Shown piece after piece: positions 1 through 7,029 of a DNA stretch of 7,190 nucleotides (positions are counted from its first letter, which is position 1; every line of letters starts with the position of its first letter). The stretch is taken from contig DLYY01000072.1 of assembly GCA_003447535.1 (NCBI GenBank), forward strand, positions 1-7,190, written 5' to 3'. Source of the DNA: Bacteroidota bacterium. Lineage in GTDB: Bacteria > Bacteroidota > Bacteroidia > Chitinophagales > UBA8649. Below the pieces are notes generated by a model. That model was not told the origin of the DNA. It saw nothing but the letters and a program-made list of their open reading frames with translations, and did no database searches. The translations under genes and the position numbers were made by a program.

Positions 1-27
1 ACACCTTGTTACCAAGGCCTCATAAAG

Positions 28-54
28 ATAGAGATTTGTTGCGGAAATCTCTAT
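28..54. repeat. Perfect 10-bp inverted repeat, possible weak terminator of the leftward lipoprotein gene
   Basis: ATAGAGATTT (28-37) pairs perfectly with AAATCTCTAT (45-54) around a 7-base loop. Allowing one bulged G at 55, the stem extends by three pairs (25-27 with 56-58). It lies 15 bases beyond the stop codon of the leftward lipoprotein gene, the expected place for a transcript-end hairpin. The stem is AT-rich and only a short T-containing stretch follows it on the minus strand, so it is a poor match to a classical rho-independent terminator. It may only protect the transcript end. A smaller hairpin (CCTTG 4-8 with CAAGG 13-17) lies further out. Confidence 0.45.
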
Positions 55-69
55 GCTTCGTTGCCGATA

Positions 70-885
70 TTATTGAATAGAAAAATTCTGACTGGCTGTG
101 GCATACATCCCACCTAACTTTTCACCAGTTTTTCCTTGAAGTTCAAGATTTAAAACATAGTCACCTGCTGGTAAACCGGTCATCACGTAGGGCATCCACT
201 CAGAAAGTCGAGCCGTTGACTCACCATTGATTTTAACCACAACCTCATAACCTGATTTTGGCATATTCGCATTGATAACAAAGAAATCCAATAGAACGGA
301 CTCTGTATCTTGTCCCTCATAGGCTCCTTTAGGTCTGCTTGCAAACAACATTGGACTCGTTGGATTGATATCCGATCGATTTGCCGGTATGTAAAGGTAA
401 TGCGCTGCCTCATGCTTGAGCGAAAGATGATAAGAGCGAGATAAAAAAGCTAAAAAAACCTTGGACGTTAGATCGCCTTCTACCGTAATGGTATTCGTGT
501 AGTGTGCTTCATACGGCTTGTCTTCTACGATGAGATGGATATGTTGCCCTCCTGTAGAGTTGGCAAGATGCATAGAATCACTGTGCTGCGAAGGCATACC
601 CAATGTGTAGCTTTCTACGTTGAAGACCAAAGTCGTCGTTGCATTCCCTGCTGTATCAAGTGATACCATCATAGTATCTAACGACAGAGATGCCGCATCA
701 AGGCTGGAATCATGGTCCATTACCCATGGCTGAATATCGATATCTAATGGCAACTCTTCACCTGTTGGGGGAAGGTTATCATAGGTTGGTTTCCGCGCTT
801 CTTCGAAAGCACATGACGTTAATACGAGCCCCAAAATCAAGGCATTGATAAAAGAGAGAAGGACTGATTTTTTCATAGTTATCAT
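70..885 (-). CDS. Bacteroidota lipoprotein of unknown function with two beta-sandwich-like modules
   Basis: The N-terminus is a clear lipoprotein signal: Lys5-Lys6, a hydrophobic stretch and the lipobox LTSC with the lipidated Cys25. The mature protein is therefore membrane-anchored. Acidic residues soon after the cysteine (CAFEE) could favour surface exposure, but that is weak. The body looks like two similar beta-rich modules: residues about 70-155 with GGQHIHLIVEDKPY (113-125) and FLAFLSRSYH (144-153), and residues about 195-270 with VVVKINGE and GLPAGDYVLNLEL, joined by SRPKGAYEG (183-191). From memory, this pattern matches a conserved Bacteroidota family often labelled 'phosphopeptide-binding protein' in databases; I know of no proven function. 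Histidines are frequent (101, 106, 115, 117, 128, 153, 158, 162). The second in-frame ATG at 876 (MKKSVLL) is a more typical lipoprotein start and leaves a more reasonable leader after the predicted promoter, so the true start may be 876. The gene is divergent from the receptor gene. Confidence 0.85.
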   Translation of the reverse strand: MITMKKSVLLSFINALILGLVLTSCAFEEARKPTYDNLPPTGEELPLDIDIQPWVMDHDSSLDAASLSLDTMMVSLDTAGNATTTLVFNVESYTLGMPSQHSDSMHLANSTGGQHIHLIVEDKPYEAHYTNTITVEGDLTSKVFLAFLSRSYHLSLKHEAAHYLYIPANRSDINPTSPMLFASRPKGAYEGQDTESVLLDFFVINANMPKSGYEVVVKINGESTARLSEWMPYVMTGLPAGDYVLNLELQGKTGEKLGGMYATASQNFSIQ

Positions 886-893
886 TTCAATGA

Positions 894-924
894 CAAATTT
901 AGAGAATTAAAGAAGATACCCCAA
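894..924 (-). promoter_or_regulatory. Bacteroidota-type -33/-7 promoter for the lipoprotein gene
   Basis: On the minus strand, TAAATTTG (901 to 894) matches every fixed base of the Bacteroidota -7 consensus TAnnTTTG. TTG (924 to 922) lies 20 bases upstream, within the usual spacing for the -33 element. Transcription would begin near 888-890. That leaves almost no leader before an ATG at 885 and about a dozen bases before the ATG at 876, which favours the downstream start. The match is by eye to a known consensus; the start site is inferred. Confidence 0.6.
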
Positions 925-930
925 GGATTC

Positions 931-962
931 ATAGGATAACATAACACATCACTATACATCAT
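931..962. repeat. Short direct repeats in the divergent promoter gap
   Basis: Two adjacent ATAAC copies (936-940, 941-945) are followed by two ACATCA copies (946-951, 956-961) spaced 10 bases start to start, one helical turn. They lie between the leftward promoter and the start of the receptor gene, where an operator or activator site could lie. No convincing TAnnTTTG or TTG element faces right in this gap, so the receptor gene may need an activator or another sigma factor. The repeats are short and could be chance. Confidence 0.25.
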
Positions 963-970
963 CGATTAAA

Positions 971-3418
971 ATGAATAATCGACGTAAAAACCATAATTTA
1001 GGGTCACACGCCAAAACTATGAGATTTCTTGTCCTACTGAGCCTAATAACCTGCCTCGCCTTTAATGCGATCTACGCTCAACAAGCTACGGTTAAAGGGA
1101 AAGTAATTGATGAAAACGAGGAGGGCTTACCCTTCGCCTATGTGATATCAGAATCTGGCCCCGCCACGACTACAGATGTAGATGGTTACTATTCAATATC
1201 GCTCGATGCCGGAGACCACGTTATAACCTTTTCCTACGTGGGATATTCTTCCCAAAAGCGGAGTTTTTCGATTAATGCAGGTCAGAACCTATCACTCGAT
1301 ATCAACATGACCGAAGATCTAGAACGACTGAATGTGACGATTATCAGTGCGAGTCGTTATGAAAAAAATATTGCCGAAGAAACAGTTTCAGTCAATGTAA
1401 TCGACAAGGATTTCTTAGAAAATACCAATAGCCGTGATATTGGTGAGGCAATCAATCAAACGGCAGGTGTCCAAGTACAAGACGGTCAGATTTCCATACG
1501 CAGCGGGTCGTCTTGGTCCTATGGCGTAGGTAGTCGTACTGCTCTGTTACAAGATGGAATTGGTCTTCAAACAGCTGATTTGGGAGAATCGATGTTAAAG
1601 TTTGCGGCCATAGAAACGGTAGACCAGGTTGAGATTATCAAAGGTGCCTCATCAGTAATATATGGATCATCTGCGCTTAATGGTGTAGTAAATCTTGTTA
1701 CTAAATGGCCTAAGAAAAATGATCAGTACACTGACATCATTCCCTATTATGGATTTTATGGAGCCCCTCCCCGTGCTGAGCTTAATTGGTGGAAAGGTGA
1801 AGTCGGTGGTCGACAACCCGGACTTTTTGGAGTCTTTGTTAGCCACTACCGCGGAGGAAACAGCTTTAAGCGAGAGAAGCTCAAGAACTTCAGTATGGTT
1901 ACTGGAGCCAACTTTGATGTGGTTAATAGCTTCCTACAAGGAGCTGATGAGTTTCGTATTCGTGGAAACTTTAAAACCCGGTATGTCCTTGTGAGAAATA
2001 AGAATATTGATGTAGGACTCAATGGAAACTTTCAATATGAAAACCTTGGTCAGTTCTTTCTTTCCCAAGACCTGGACTCGAACGCCTATCGCATTGCGCA
2101 GGGTGCTACGAATCGTTACGCAAGAACTATTCTAGACCCTCATTTCAGTTGGCGAAATGACAAAGGACACAGTGTTGATGTCGACGGGCGCTATATGAAT
2201 AATTGGCGTCGTGGAAATGGTAATGACATCAACTCAAACTCGCATGCCTTTAATCTACAGACGCAATACCAATGGAATTTCAAGAATCGTTTTATCATGA
2301 CTACGGGAATGCCCATAGGGACCTCGTTTTCTGAAAGCAGTATCTATGCGAATCGTCGGATTACGTTAAATGCTGCAGTTTTTAATCAGTTGGAGTTTAA
2401 AGTCGATAAGCTGTCGCTTGTAGGAGGAGTACGCTATGAAATCATGAAGGTCGACGAATTCCTTGAAACATCCATTCCTATTTTTCGCTCAGGCCTTAAT
2501 TACCAACTTGGTAAGGCAACCCACTTAAGAATGTCATGGGGGCAGGCCTACCGACTTCCTTCTGTTGGAGAACGTTTTGTTACAGGGGACATATTTCAAG
2601 GTTTCTACCTCTTCCCTAACCCAGAACTCAACACCGAAAGGGGGTGGAGTTCAGAAATTGCCATCAAACAAGGCTTCAAACTAGGTGACAACTTCCGTGG
2701 TTACGTCGACTTTGCCACCTTCCTGAATGAATTTGATGAATATGTCGAGTATGTCCCGGGCATCTATGAAAATGTTAATCCAGAAACCGGAGATACACTT
2801 TACGTTGGGGAAGGCCCCGTGGTTTTCGGTATTCGTCCACAAAACACGGATGATGCTCGAATTTGGGGCTATGAGCTTACCATGGCCGGTGAAGGAGATA
2901 TCACTCCTTGGCTTAACTTAAGAGGATCGGTGGGCTATGCCTACACCTATCCAGGGAACTTGGAACAGGATACAACCTTACGTAACATTGGCACCTTTTT
3001 CAAAAAGGCATTTCAAAATCATTTCCGTCGTATAGACGCTTTTGCCTATGACCCGGATGCCGCAGGACTTCTCTTTTACCGCTCACGACACATTATTCGA
3101 AATCAAGTAGAAGTCAAGTTATATAACAAATTCACTTTAGGTTTTGCGGCAAATTATACAAGTTTCCCTGAAAAAATTCCAGAACTGTTTATCACGGCGC
3201 TCAATCTTCTTGACAATGATCAGCAAACCTTTCTGCAATACATAGAGCAGCATCAGAGAGGGGATTGGATTTTATTCCTTCGCTCCTTCTATCAAGTCAA
3301 TGATTTCGTTCGAATTGGTTTACTCGTTAACAACCTTACTAATAGAGAAATTCTCGATCGCCCTGGAAAAATCACGGCACCTCGAAACTTCACCTTCCAA
3401 ATGAAGTTCAGTTTCTAG
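971..3418 (+). CDS. TonB-dependent outer-membrane receptor with carboxypeptidase-regulatory-like N-terminal domain
   Basis: This is an outer-membrane active transporter driven by TonB. Order of parts: signal peptide (hydrophobic from Met17, likely cut after the Ala36 of IYA); a CarboxypepD_reg-like beta-sandwich at about 38-113 (VKGKVIDENEEGLPFAYV, then FSYVGY); a short linker with the possible TonB-contact stretch LNVTIISASR (120-129); a plug at about 133-246 ending in the classic EIIKGASSVIYGSSALNGVV region; then the beta-barrel to a terminal aromatic residue (FQMKFSF). At 815 residues it is shorter than SusC proteins, which usually approach 1000, and no SusD follows. It resembles FepA/BtuB-like receptors, whose substrates in Bacteroidota include siderophores, cobalamin, metals and oligosaccharides. 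Its position before GH92, a sugar permease and a ROK kinase suggests a mannose-containing oligosaccharide, but this is inference. The first 16 residues are basic and polar; an alternative start at 1019 (MRFLVLLSL) would give a normal signal peptide. No Shine-Dalgarno is seen, and the A-rich GATTAAA before the 971 ATG suits Bacteroidota initiation. Confidence 0.93.
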   Translation: MNNRRKNHNLGSHAKTMRFLVLLSLITCLAFNAIYAQQATVKGKVIDENEEGLPFAYVISESGPATTTDVDGYYSISLDAGDHVITFSYVGYSSQKRSFSINAGQNLSLDINMTEDLERLNVTIISASRYEKNIAEETVSVNVIDKDFLENTNSRDIGEAINQTAGVQVQDGQISIRSGSSWSYGVGSRTALLQDGIGLQTADLGESMLKFAAIETVDQVEIIKGASSVIYGSSALNGVVNLVTKWPKKNDQYTDIIPYYGFYGAPPRAELNWWKGEVGGRQPGLFGVFVSHYRGGNSFKREKLKNFSMVTGANFDVVNSFLQGADEFRIRGNFKTRYVLVRNKNIDVGLNGNFQYENLGQFFLSQDLDSNAYRIAQGATNRYARTILDPHFSWRNDKGHSVDVDGRYMNNWRRGNGNDINSNSHAFNLQTQYQWNFKNRFIMTTGMPIGTSFSESSIYANRRITLNAAVFNQLEFKVDKLSLVGGVRYEIMKVDEFLETSIPIFRSGLNYQLGKATHLRMSWGQAYRLPSVGERFVTGDIFQGFYLFPNPELNTERGWSSEIAIKQGFKLGDNFRGYVDFATFLNEFDEYVEYVPGIYENVNPETGDTLYVGEGPVVFGIRPQNTDDARIWGYELTMAGEGDITPWLNLRGSVGYAYTYPGNLEQDTTLRNIGTFFKKAFQNHFRRIDAFAYDPDAAGLLFYRSRHIIRNQVEVKLYNKFTLGFAANYTSFPEKIPELFITALNLLDNDQQTFLQYIEQHQRGDWILFLRSFYQVNDFVRIGLLVNNLTNREILDRPGKITAPRNFTFQMKFSF

Positions 3419-3477
3419 AGGACCTTACAACATAACTTGGCCTTGATTTTGTTTATCCCATCAATATATTATTCTTT

Positions 3478-5709
3478 ATGTACAGACTTTCCATCTTAAT
3501 CTTACTCCTTAGTACGAGTTTCGCTAATGCGCAATACATTGACATTTGGACAGCAGAAGAACAAGACTTCTCTGACTACTCCAAATCACAACCATACTTC
3601 CTTGCTGAAGCCTTCCTCGACGCGAGGGGGGAATACACCCGTTATGTAGATCCACATATTGGTACCTCAGGACACGGGCACACCTTCCCAGGTGCTACTC
3701 TACCTTTTGGTATGGTGCAAATCAGTCCAGACAATGGCGTGTATGGATGGGATTGGTGTTCCGGCTATCACTACAGCCGGCCTGATATCGTCTACTTTTC
3801 TCACAAACACCTTAGTGGAACAGGAGCAACTGACCTAGGCGACATCGGTATGATTCCATATACTGGGAAGTATGCTTTTCGGCACACCTATGACCATGCT
3901 AACGAATATGCACGACCAGGGTATTATGCAGTAGAACTTGACAATGGTATTCTATGTGAGTTTACCGTGACGGCTCATGGAGCAATTCATCGATATACCT
4001 TTCCAGAAGGTAGTAAGGACAAAAAACTTCGAATCGACTTACTACACGATGTGACCAACCACAAGGATGAGGAGACCTTCTTTTCATTTATTGATGACAA
4101 CACTCTCGGTGGGTACAAACACAGTAATGGTTGGGCACCAAACCAACGCGTTTACTTTCACATGACATCAAGCCATACGATGAATATTTCAAAAAAGGAC
4201 CGTAAGAGTGCCAAAAAGACGGTAGATATAGAATTTAAAGGAGAAGGAAATGTGGTGGAATTACGCGTTGCGCTCGGATCAACCTCGGTTGATGCCGCTG
4301 CGCAAAATGGTCAAAGTGACCAATTGGAAAAAGCCTTTGAGCAACATTTTAAAACAGCTAATATTCTTTGGGAAAAACGCTTAGGTCGTATTCAAGCTGA
4401 CTTTCCAACGAAAGAGCAAAAAATCACCTTCTATACAGCGCTTTATCACAGCATGATTGCACCGGCATTAAACTCCGATGTCGATGGTCGATATACTGAG
4501 CCAGATGGCTCAATCACTCAAATGCCTGATGGTCTTCAGCGATACTCAACCTTTTCATTGTGGGACACCTACCGTGCGGCTCATAGCTTATTCTTTTTCA
4601 CGGCGCCTGATGTCATCGACGATTTTATTGCTTCCATGTTAGCCCACTACAATTTCCGTGGACAGCTGCCTATTTGGGAGTTAGAATCAAACGAAACCTT
4701 TTGCATGATTGGAAACCACGCAGTACCTGTCTTAGCCGAGGCCTACATGAAACGAATGACATCCTATGAGTTAGATAATGTGAATTGGAATGATGTTTTA
4801 GAGGCCTGTGATGTTTCATCTAAAAAAGATTTCAGAGGAATGGCATCGTATATGTCAAGGGGTTATGTAAGCACAGAAGCTGATGGAGAATCCGTATCGA
4901 AAACCTTGGAGTACTGTTATGATGACCACGCCTTAAGTTTATTAGCCAATGGACTCGGAAGAGATGATCTCTTTGATGAATACCTAGATCGCTCGATGAA
5001 TTACAAGAATCTCTTTGACCCGAACACAGGGCTAATGCGTCCAAAAAATGATGACGGAGAGTTTTTAAAAGACTTTGATCCTTTTGCCCATGATGTTAAC
5101 GGAGTCAGACATTATACCGAAGGAAATGCTTGGCAATATAATTGGCATGTAATGCATGATCCCAAAGGTTTGGTCGGTCTCTACGAAAACCAAGAAGCCT
5201 TTGAAATCAAATTGGATTCTCTTTTCGCTATTGACATCCATATTGATGATGAGCACAAACTGGTGGATGTCACTGGATTAATTGGCCAATATGCTCATGG
5301 CAATGAACCTTCGCACCACATTACCTATCTCTATAATTACACCGACAATCCTTGGAAGGGGCAGCAACGTATTCGTGAGACGTGCAATACCTATTACCGT
5401 CACACACCCGATGGCCTATCTGGAAATGAAGATTGCGGACAAATGTCGGCATGGTATGTCTTTTCGACAATGGGTTTATACCCCATGGACCCTGCTAGCG
5501 CCTACTATGAAATTGGAAGCCCTCTAGTAGAAAACGCTTCCATCTCGCTTCCCAATGGAAACACATTTAGTATTGTAGCGAAAGGCCAAAATAAAGACCA
5601 CTATCGTGTGAAGCAAGTATTGCTCAATGGAAAACTGCTTGAGGGCCATCGCATAAGCCATCAACAAATCCTTGACGGAGGAACTTTAGAATTTATCATG
5701 GCAAATTAA
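3478..5709 (+). CDS. Secreted glycoside hydrolase family 92 alpha-mannosidase
   Basis: GH92 enzymes are calcium-dependent, inverting exo-alpha-mannosidases that remove terminal mannose from N-glycans and mannans. A type I signal peptide (residues 1-19, ending ANA before Gln19) without a lipobox points to the periplasm or beyond. The N-terminal beta-sandwich opens with the family hallmark YVDPHIGTSGHGHTFPGAT (56-74), then LPFGMVQISPD and HKHLSGTGATDLGDI. The alpha/alpha barrel half carries FSLWDTYRAAH, LPIWELESNETFCMIGNH, YTEGNAWQY (Glu548, the expected catalytic acid), HGNEPSHH (607-614, calcium and substrate site) and GNEDCGQMSAWY (649-660, with Asp652 the expected catalytic base). The catalytic roles are by family analogy with BT3990. 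The length of 743 residues is normal, and no key motif is missing. An extra segment of about 34 residues (20-53) lies between signal peptide and domain. Linkage specificity (alpha-1,2, 1,3, 1,4 or 1,6) cannot be read safely from sequence alone. It sits 59 bp after the receptor and 6 bp before the permease. Confidence 0.96.
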   Translation: MYRLSILILLLSTSFANAQYIDIWTAEEQDFSDYSKSQPYFLAEAFLDARGEYTRYVDPHIGTSGHGHTFPGATLPFGMVQISPDNGVYGWDWCSGYHYSRPDIVYFSHKHLSGTGATDLGDIGMIPYTGKYAFRHTYDHANEYARPGYYAVELDNGILCEFTVTAHGAIHRYTFPEGSKDKKLRIDLLHDVTNHKDEETFFSFIDDNTLGGYKHSNGWAPNQRVYFHMTSSHTMNISKKDRKSAKKTVDIEFKGEGNVVELRVALGSTSVDAAAQNGQSDQLEKAFEQHFKTANILWEKRLGRIQADFPTKEQKITFYTALYHSMIAPALNSDVDGRYTEPDGSITQMPDGLQRYSTFSLWDTYRAAHSLFFFTAPDVIDDFIASMLAHYNFRGQLPIWELESNETFCMIGNHAVPVLAEAYMKRMTSYELDNVNWNDVLEACDVSSKKDFRGMASYMSRGYVSTEADGESVSKTLEYCYDDHALSLLANGLGRDDLFDEYLDRSMNYKNLFDPNTGLMRPKNDDGEFLKDFDPFAHDVNGVRHYTEGNAWQYNWHVMHDPKGLVGLYENQEAFEIKLDSLFAIDIHIDDEHKLVDVTGLIGQYAHGNEPSHHITYLYNYTDNPWKGQQRIRETCNTYYRHTPDGLSGNEDCGQMSAWYVFSTMGLYPMDPASAYYEIGSPLVENASISLPNGNTFSIVAKGQNKDHYRVKQVLLNGKLLEGHRISHQQILDGGTLEFIMAN

Positions 5710-5715
5710 ACCATT

Positions 5716-7020
5716 ATGTCGAACCGAAACGCTTTTATCCTAGTTGTAAGCCTCTTTTTTATGTGGGGCTTTATAACCGTCATTGTTGACGCCTTTATTC
5801 CAAGGCTCAAGGAGGTCTTTGAACTTGATTATCTACAAGCCGGCCTAGTTCAGTTTGCTTGGTTTACCGCCTATGGCCTGTTGGGTATACCTGGAGGACT
5901 TTTAATTAAAAAGATTGGCTATCAGAAAGGGATTATAGTAGCCTTGAGCATTTGTGCCTTCGGATGTCTGCTGTTTTGGCCTGCAGCTCATTTTAGAGTC
6001 TTTGGTTTTTTCTTATCAGCCCTTTTTGTTTTAGCCGGAGGAATCACCGTACTGCAAGTTGCCGCAAACCCCTATATCGCTGTACTTGGAGATGCTCGAT
6101 TAGCTTCAAGTCGACTCAACCTAGCCCAAGCAATCAATTCCTTTGGTACGACCATTGCCCCCATTTTTGCAGCCACCTATCTGCTAAGCGATACAATTCT
6201 CTCTCAAGATGAGCAGAAGGCACTTAGTGAGACTAAGCTTGAGGCCTATAAAATGGCTGAAGCAAGTGCAGTAAAAGGACCATTTCTTGCCTTAGCCGCA
6301 GTATTTGGAATCATTGCCCTCTTCTTTTTGATTCAGCGTCTGCCTAAAATCATCAATCCTGAAAGCAAAGGGAGTTATGCAGAAGTGTTTAAAAACACCA
6401 AACTAAAAGTTGGTGCCTTGTTGATATTCCTCTATGTAGGAACTGAGGTTGCTCTAGGAAGTTTTATTGTGAGCTATGGTTTAAGCCTTGAAATTGATAG
6501 TGTAATTGCCGCATCACCTCTCCTCAATAAACTCAGTCTTTTTGCCGCAAGCCTTTCCGGTAAATCCTTGACAGAAATGGATCCAAAGGCGATTATTGGA
6601 GCGCTTGTTACCTTGTATTGGGGTGGCGCTATGATCGGAAGATTTATTGGGTCCTATCTGACCGCTCAATTCCCACCACATAAAATCCTTGCCCTTTTTG
6701 CTGGAATTGCGGCTGCCTTAGTAGCTACGACGATTTCAGCTTCAGGAATTACCTCAATACTCTTTTTACTATCTATTGGGTTATTTAATAGCATTATGTT
6801 CCCAACGATTTTCACGTTGGCCATTGATGACCTAGGAGACCAAAAACCGCAAGGTAGCGGAATACTGGTTACGGCGATTTGTGGAGGAGCCTTTATACCC
6901 CCTGCCGTTGGAGCAATTGCCGATGTAACTTCTTTTCCTGTTGCCTTTGTTTTGCCTTTAATTTGCTACGTGATGATAGCAGGATTAGCTAACCACTATC
7001 TAGGCCAAACATCAAACTAA
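5716..7020 (+). CDS. FucP/GGP-type MFS sugar permease, probably for mannose or a related hexose
   Basis: This is an inner-membrane proton- or sodium-coupled sugar importer of the fucose/glucose-galactose branch of the major facilitator superfamily; its 434 residues fit twelve membrane helices. Family marks are FFMWGFITV (14-22) in helix 1, then DAFIPRLKE, LVQFAWF, KKIGYQKGI, the ITVLQVAANPY segment (110-120), SSRLNLAQAINSFGTTIAP (131-149) and, in the second half, YWGGAMIGRFIGSYL. Asp25 matches the essential Asp46 of E. coli FucP. The FucP Glu135 position is Gln114, as in the glucose/galactose members, so L-fucose is less likely as substrate. The residue before Asp25 is Val rather than the common Asn. 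Extra stretches sit in the loop between the first helices and the central loop (about 156-190) and between helices 7 and 8 (about 255-295). It follows GH92 by 6 bp and precedes the ROK gene by 9 bp. That arrangement implies transport of the sugar released by GH92 and makes mannose the best guess. Confidence 0.92.
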   Translation: MSNRNAFILVVSLFFMWGFITVIVDAFIPRLKEVFELDYLQAGLVQFAWFTAYGLLGIPGGLLIKKIGYQKGIIVALSICAFGCLLFWPAAHFRVFGFFLSALFVLAGGITVLQVAANPYIAVLGDARLASSRLNLAQAINSFGTTIAPIFAATYLLSDTILSQDEQKALSETKLEAYKMAEASAVKGPFLALAAVFGIIALFFLIQRLPKIINPESKGSYAEVFKNTKLKVGALLIFLYVGTEVALGSFIVSYGLSLEIDSVIAASPLLNKLSLFAASLSGKSLTEMDPKAIIGALVTLYWGGAMIGRFIGSYLTAQFPPHKILALFAGIAAALVATTISASGITSILFLLSIGLFNSIMFPTIFTLAIDDLGDQKPQGSGILVTAICGGAFIPPAVGAIADVTSFPVAFVLPLICYVMIAGLANHYLGQTSN

Positions 7021-7029
7021 AACAACATC

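Noticed and set aside
1..20. Anticodon-arm-like stem (CCTTG/CAAGG) at the left edge
   Set aside because: The loop is only 4 bases, and no T-arm or acceptor sequence follows, so this is not a tRNA fragment.
1695..1994. Open frame of 99 codons inside the receptor gene
   Set aside because: It lies fully inside the receptor in another frame, and the product has no recognisable features; it is a shadow of the real gene.
971..3418. Calling the receptor SusC
   Set aside because: It is much shorter than SusC proteins, its layout is FepA/BtuB-like apart from the N-terminal domain, and no SusD gene follows.
3447..3477. Possible promoter (TTTTG, 18 bases, TATTCTTT) before the GH92 gene
   Set aside because: The -7 match is poor, and the element would abut the ATG directly, leaving no room for a transcription start before the gene.
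4832..5256. Two minus-strand open frames inside the GH92 gene
   Set aside because: Both overlap conserved GH92 coding sequence, and neither has a promoter or a credible protein sequence.
5282..5527. Plus-strand open frame within the GH92 3' half
   Set aside because: It overlaps the HGNEPSHH and GNED motif region in a different frame; the catalytic frame is clearly the real one.
5716..7020. Calling the permease fucP
   Set aside because: The key Glu of FucP is Gln here, and the neighbours point to mannose, so an L-fucose assignment and gene symbol are not supported.
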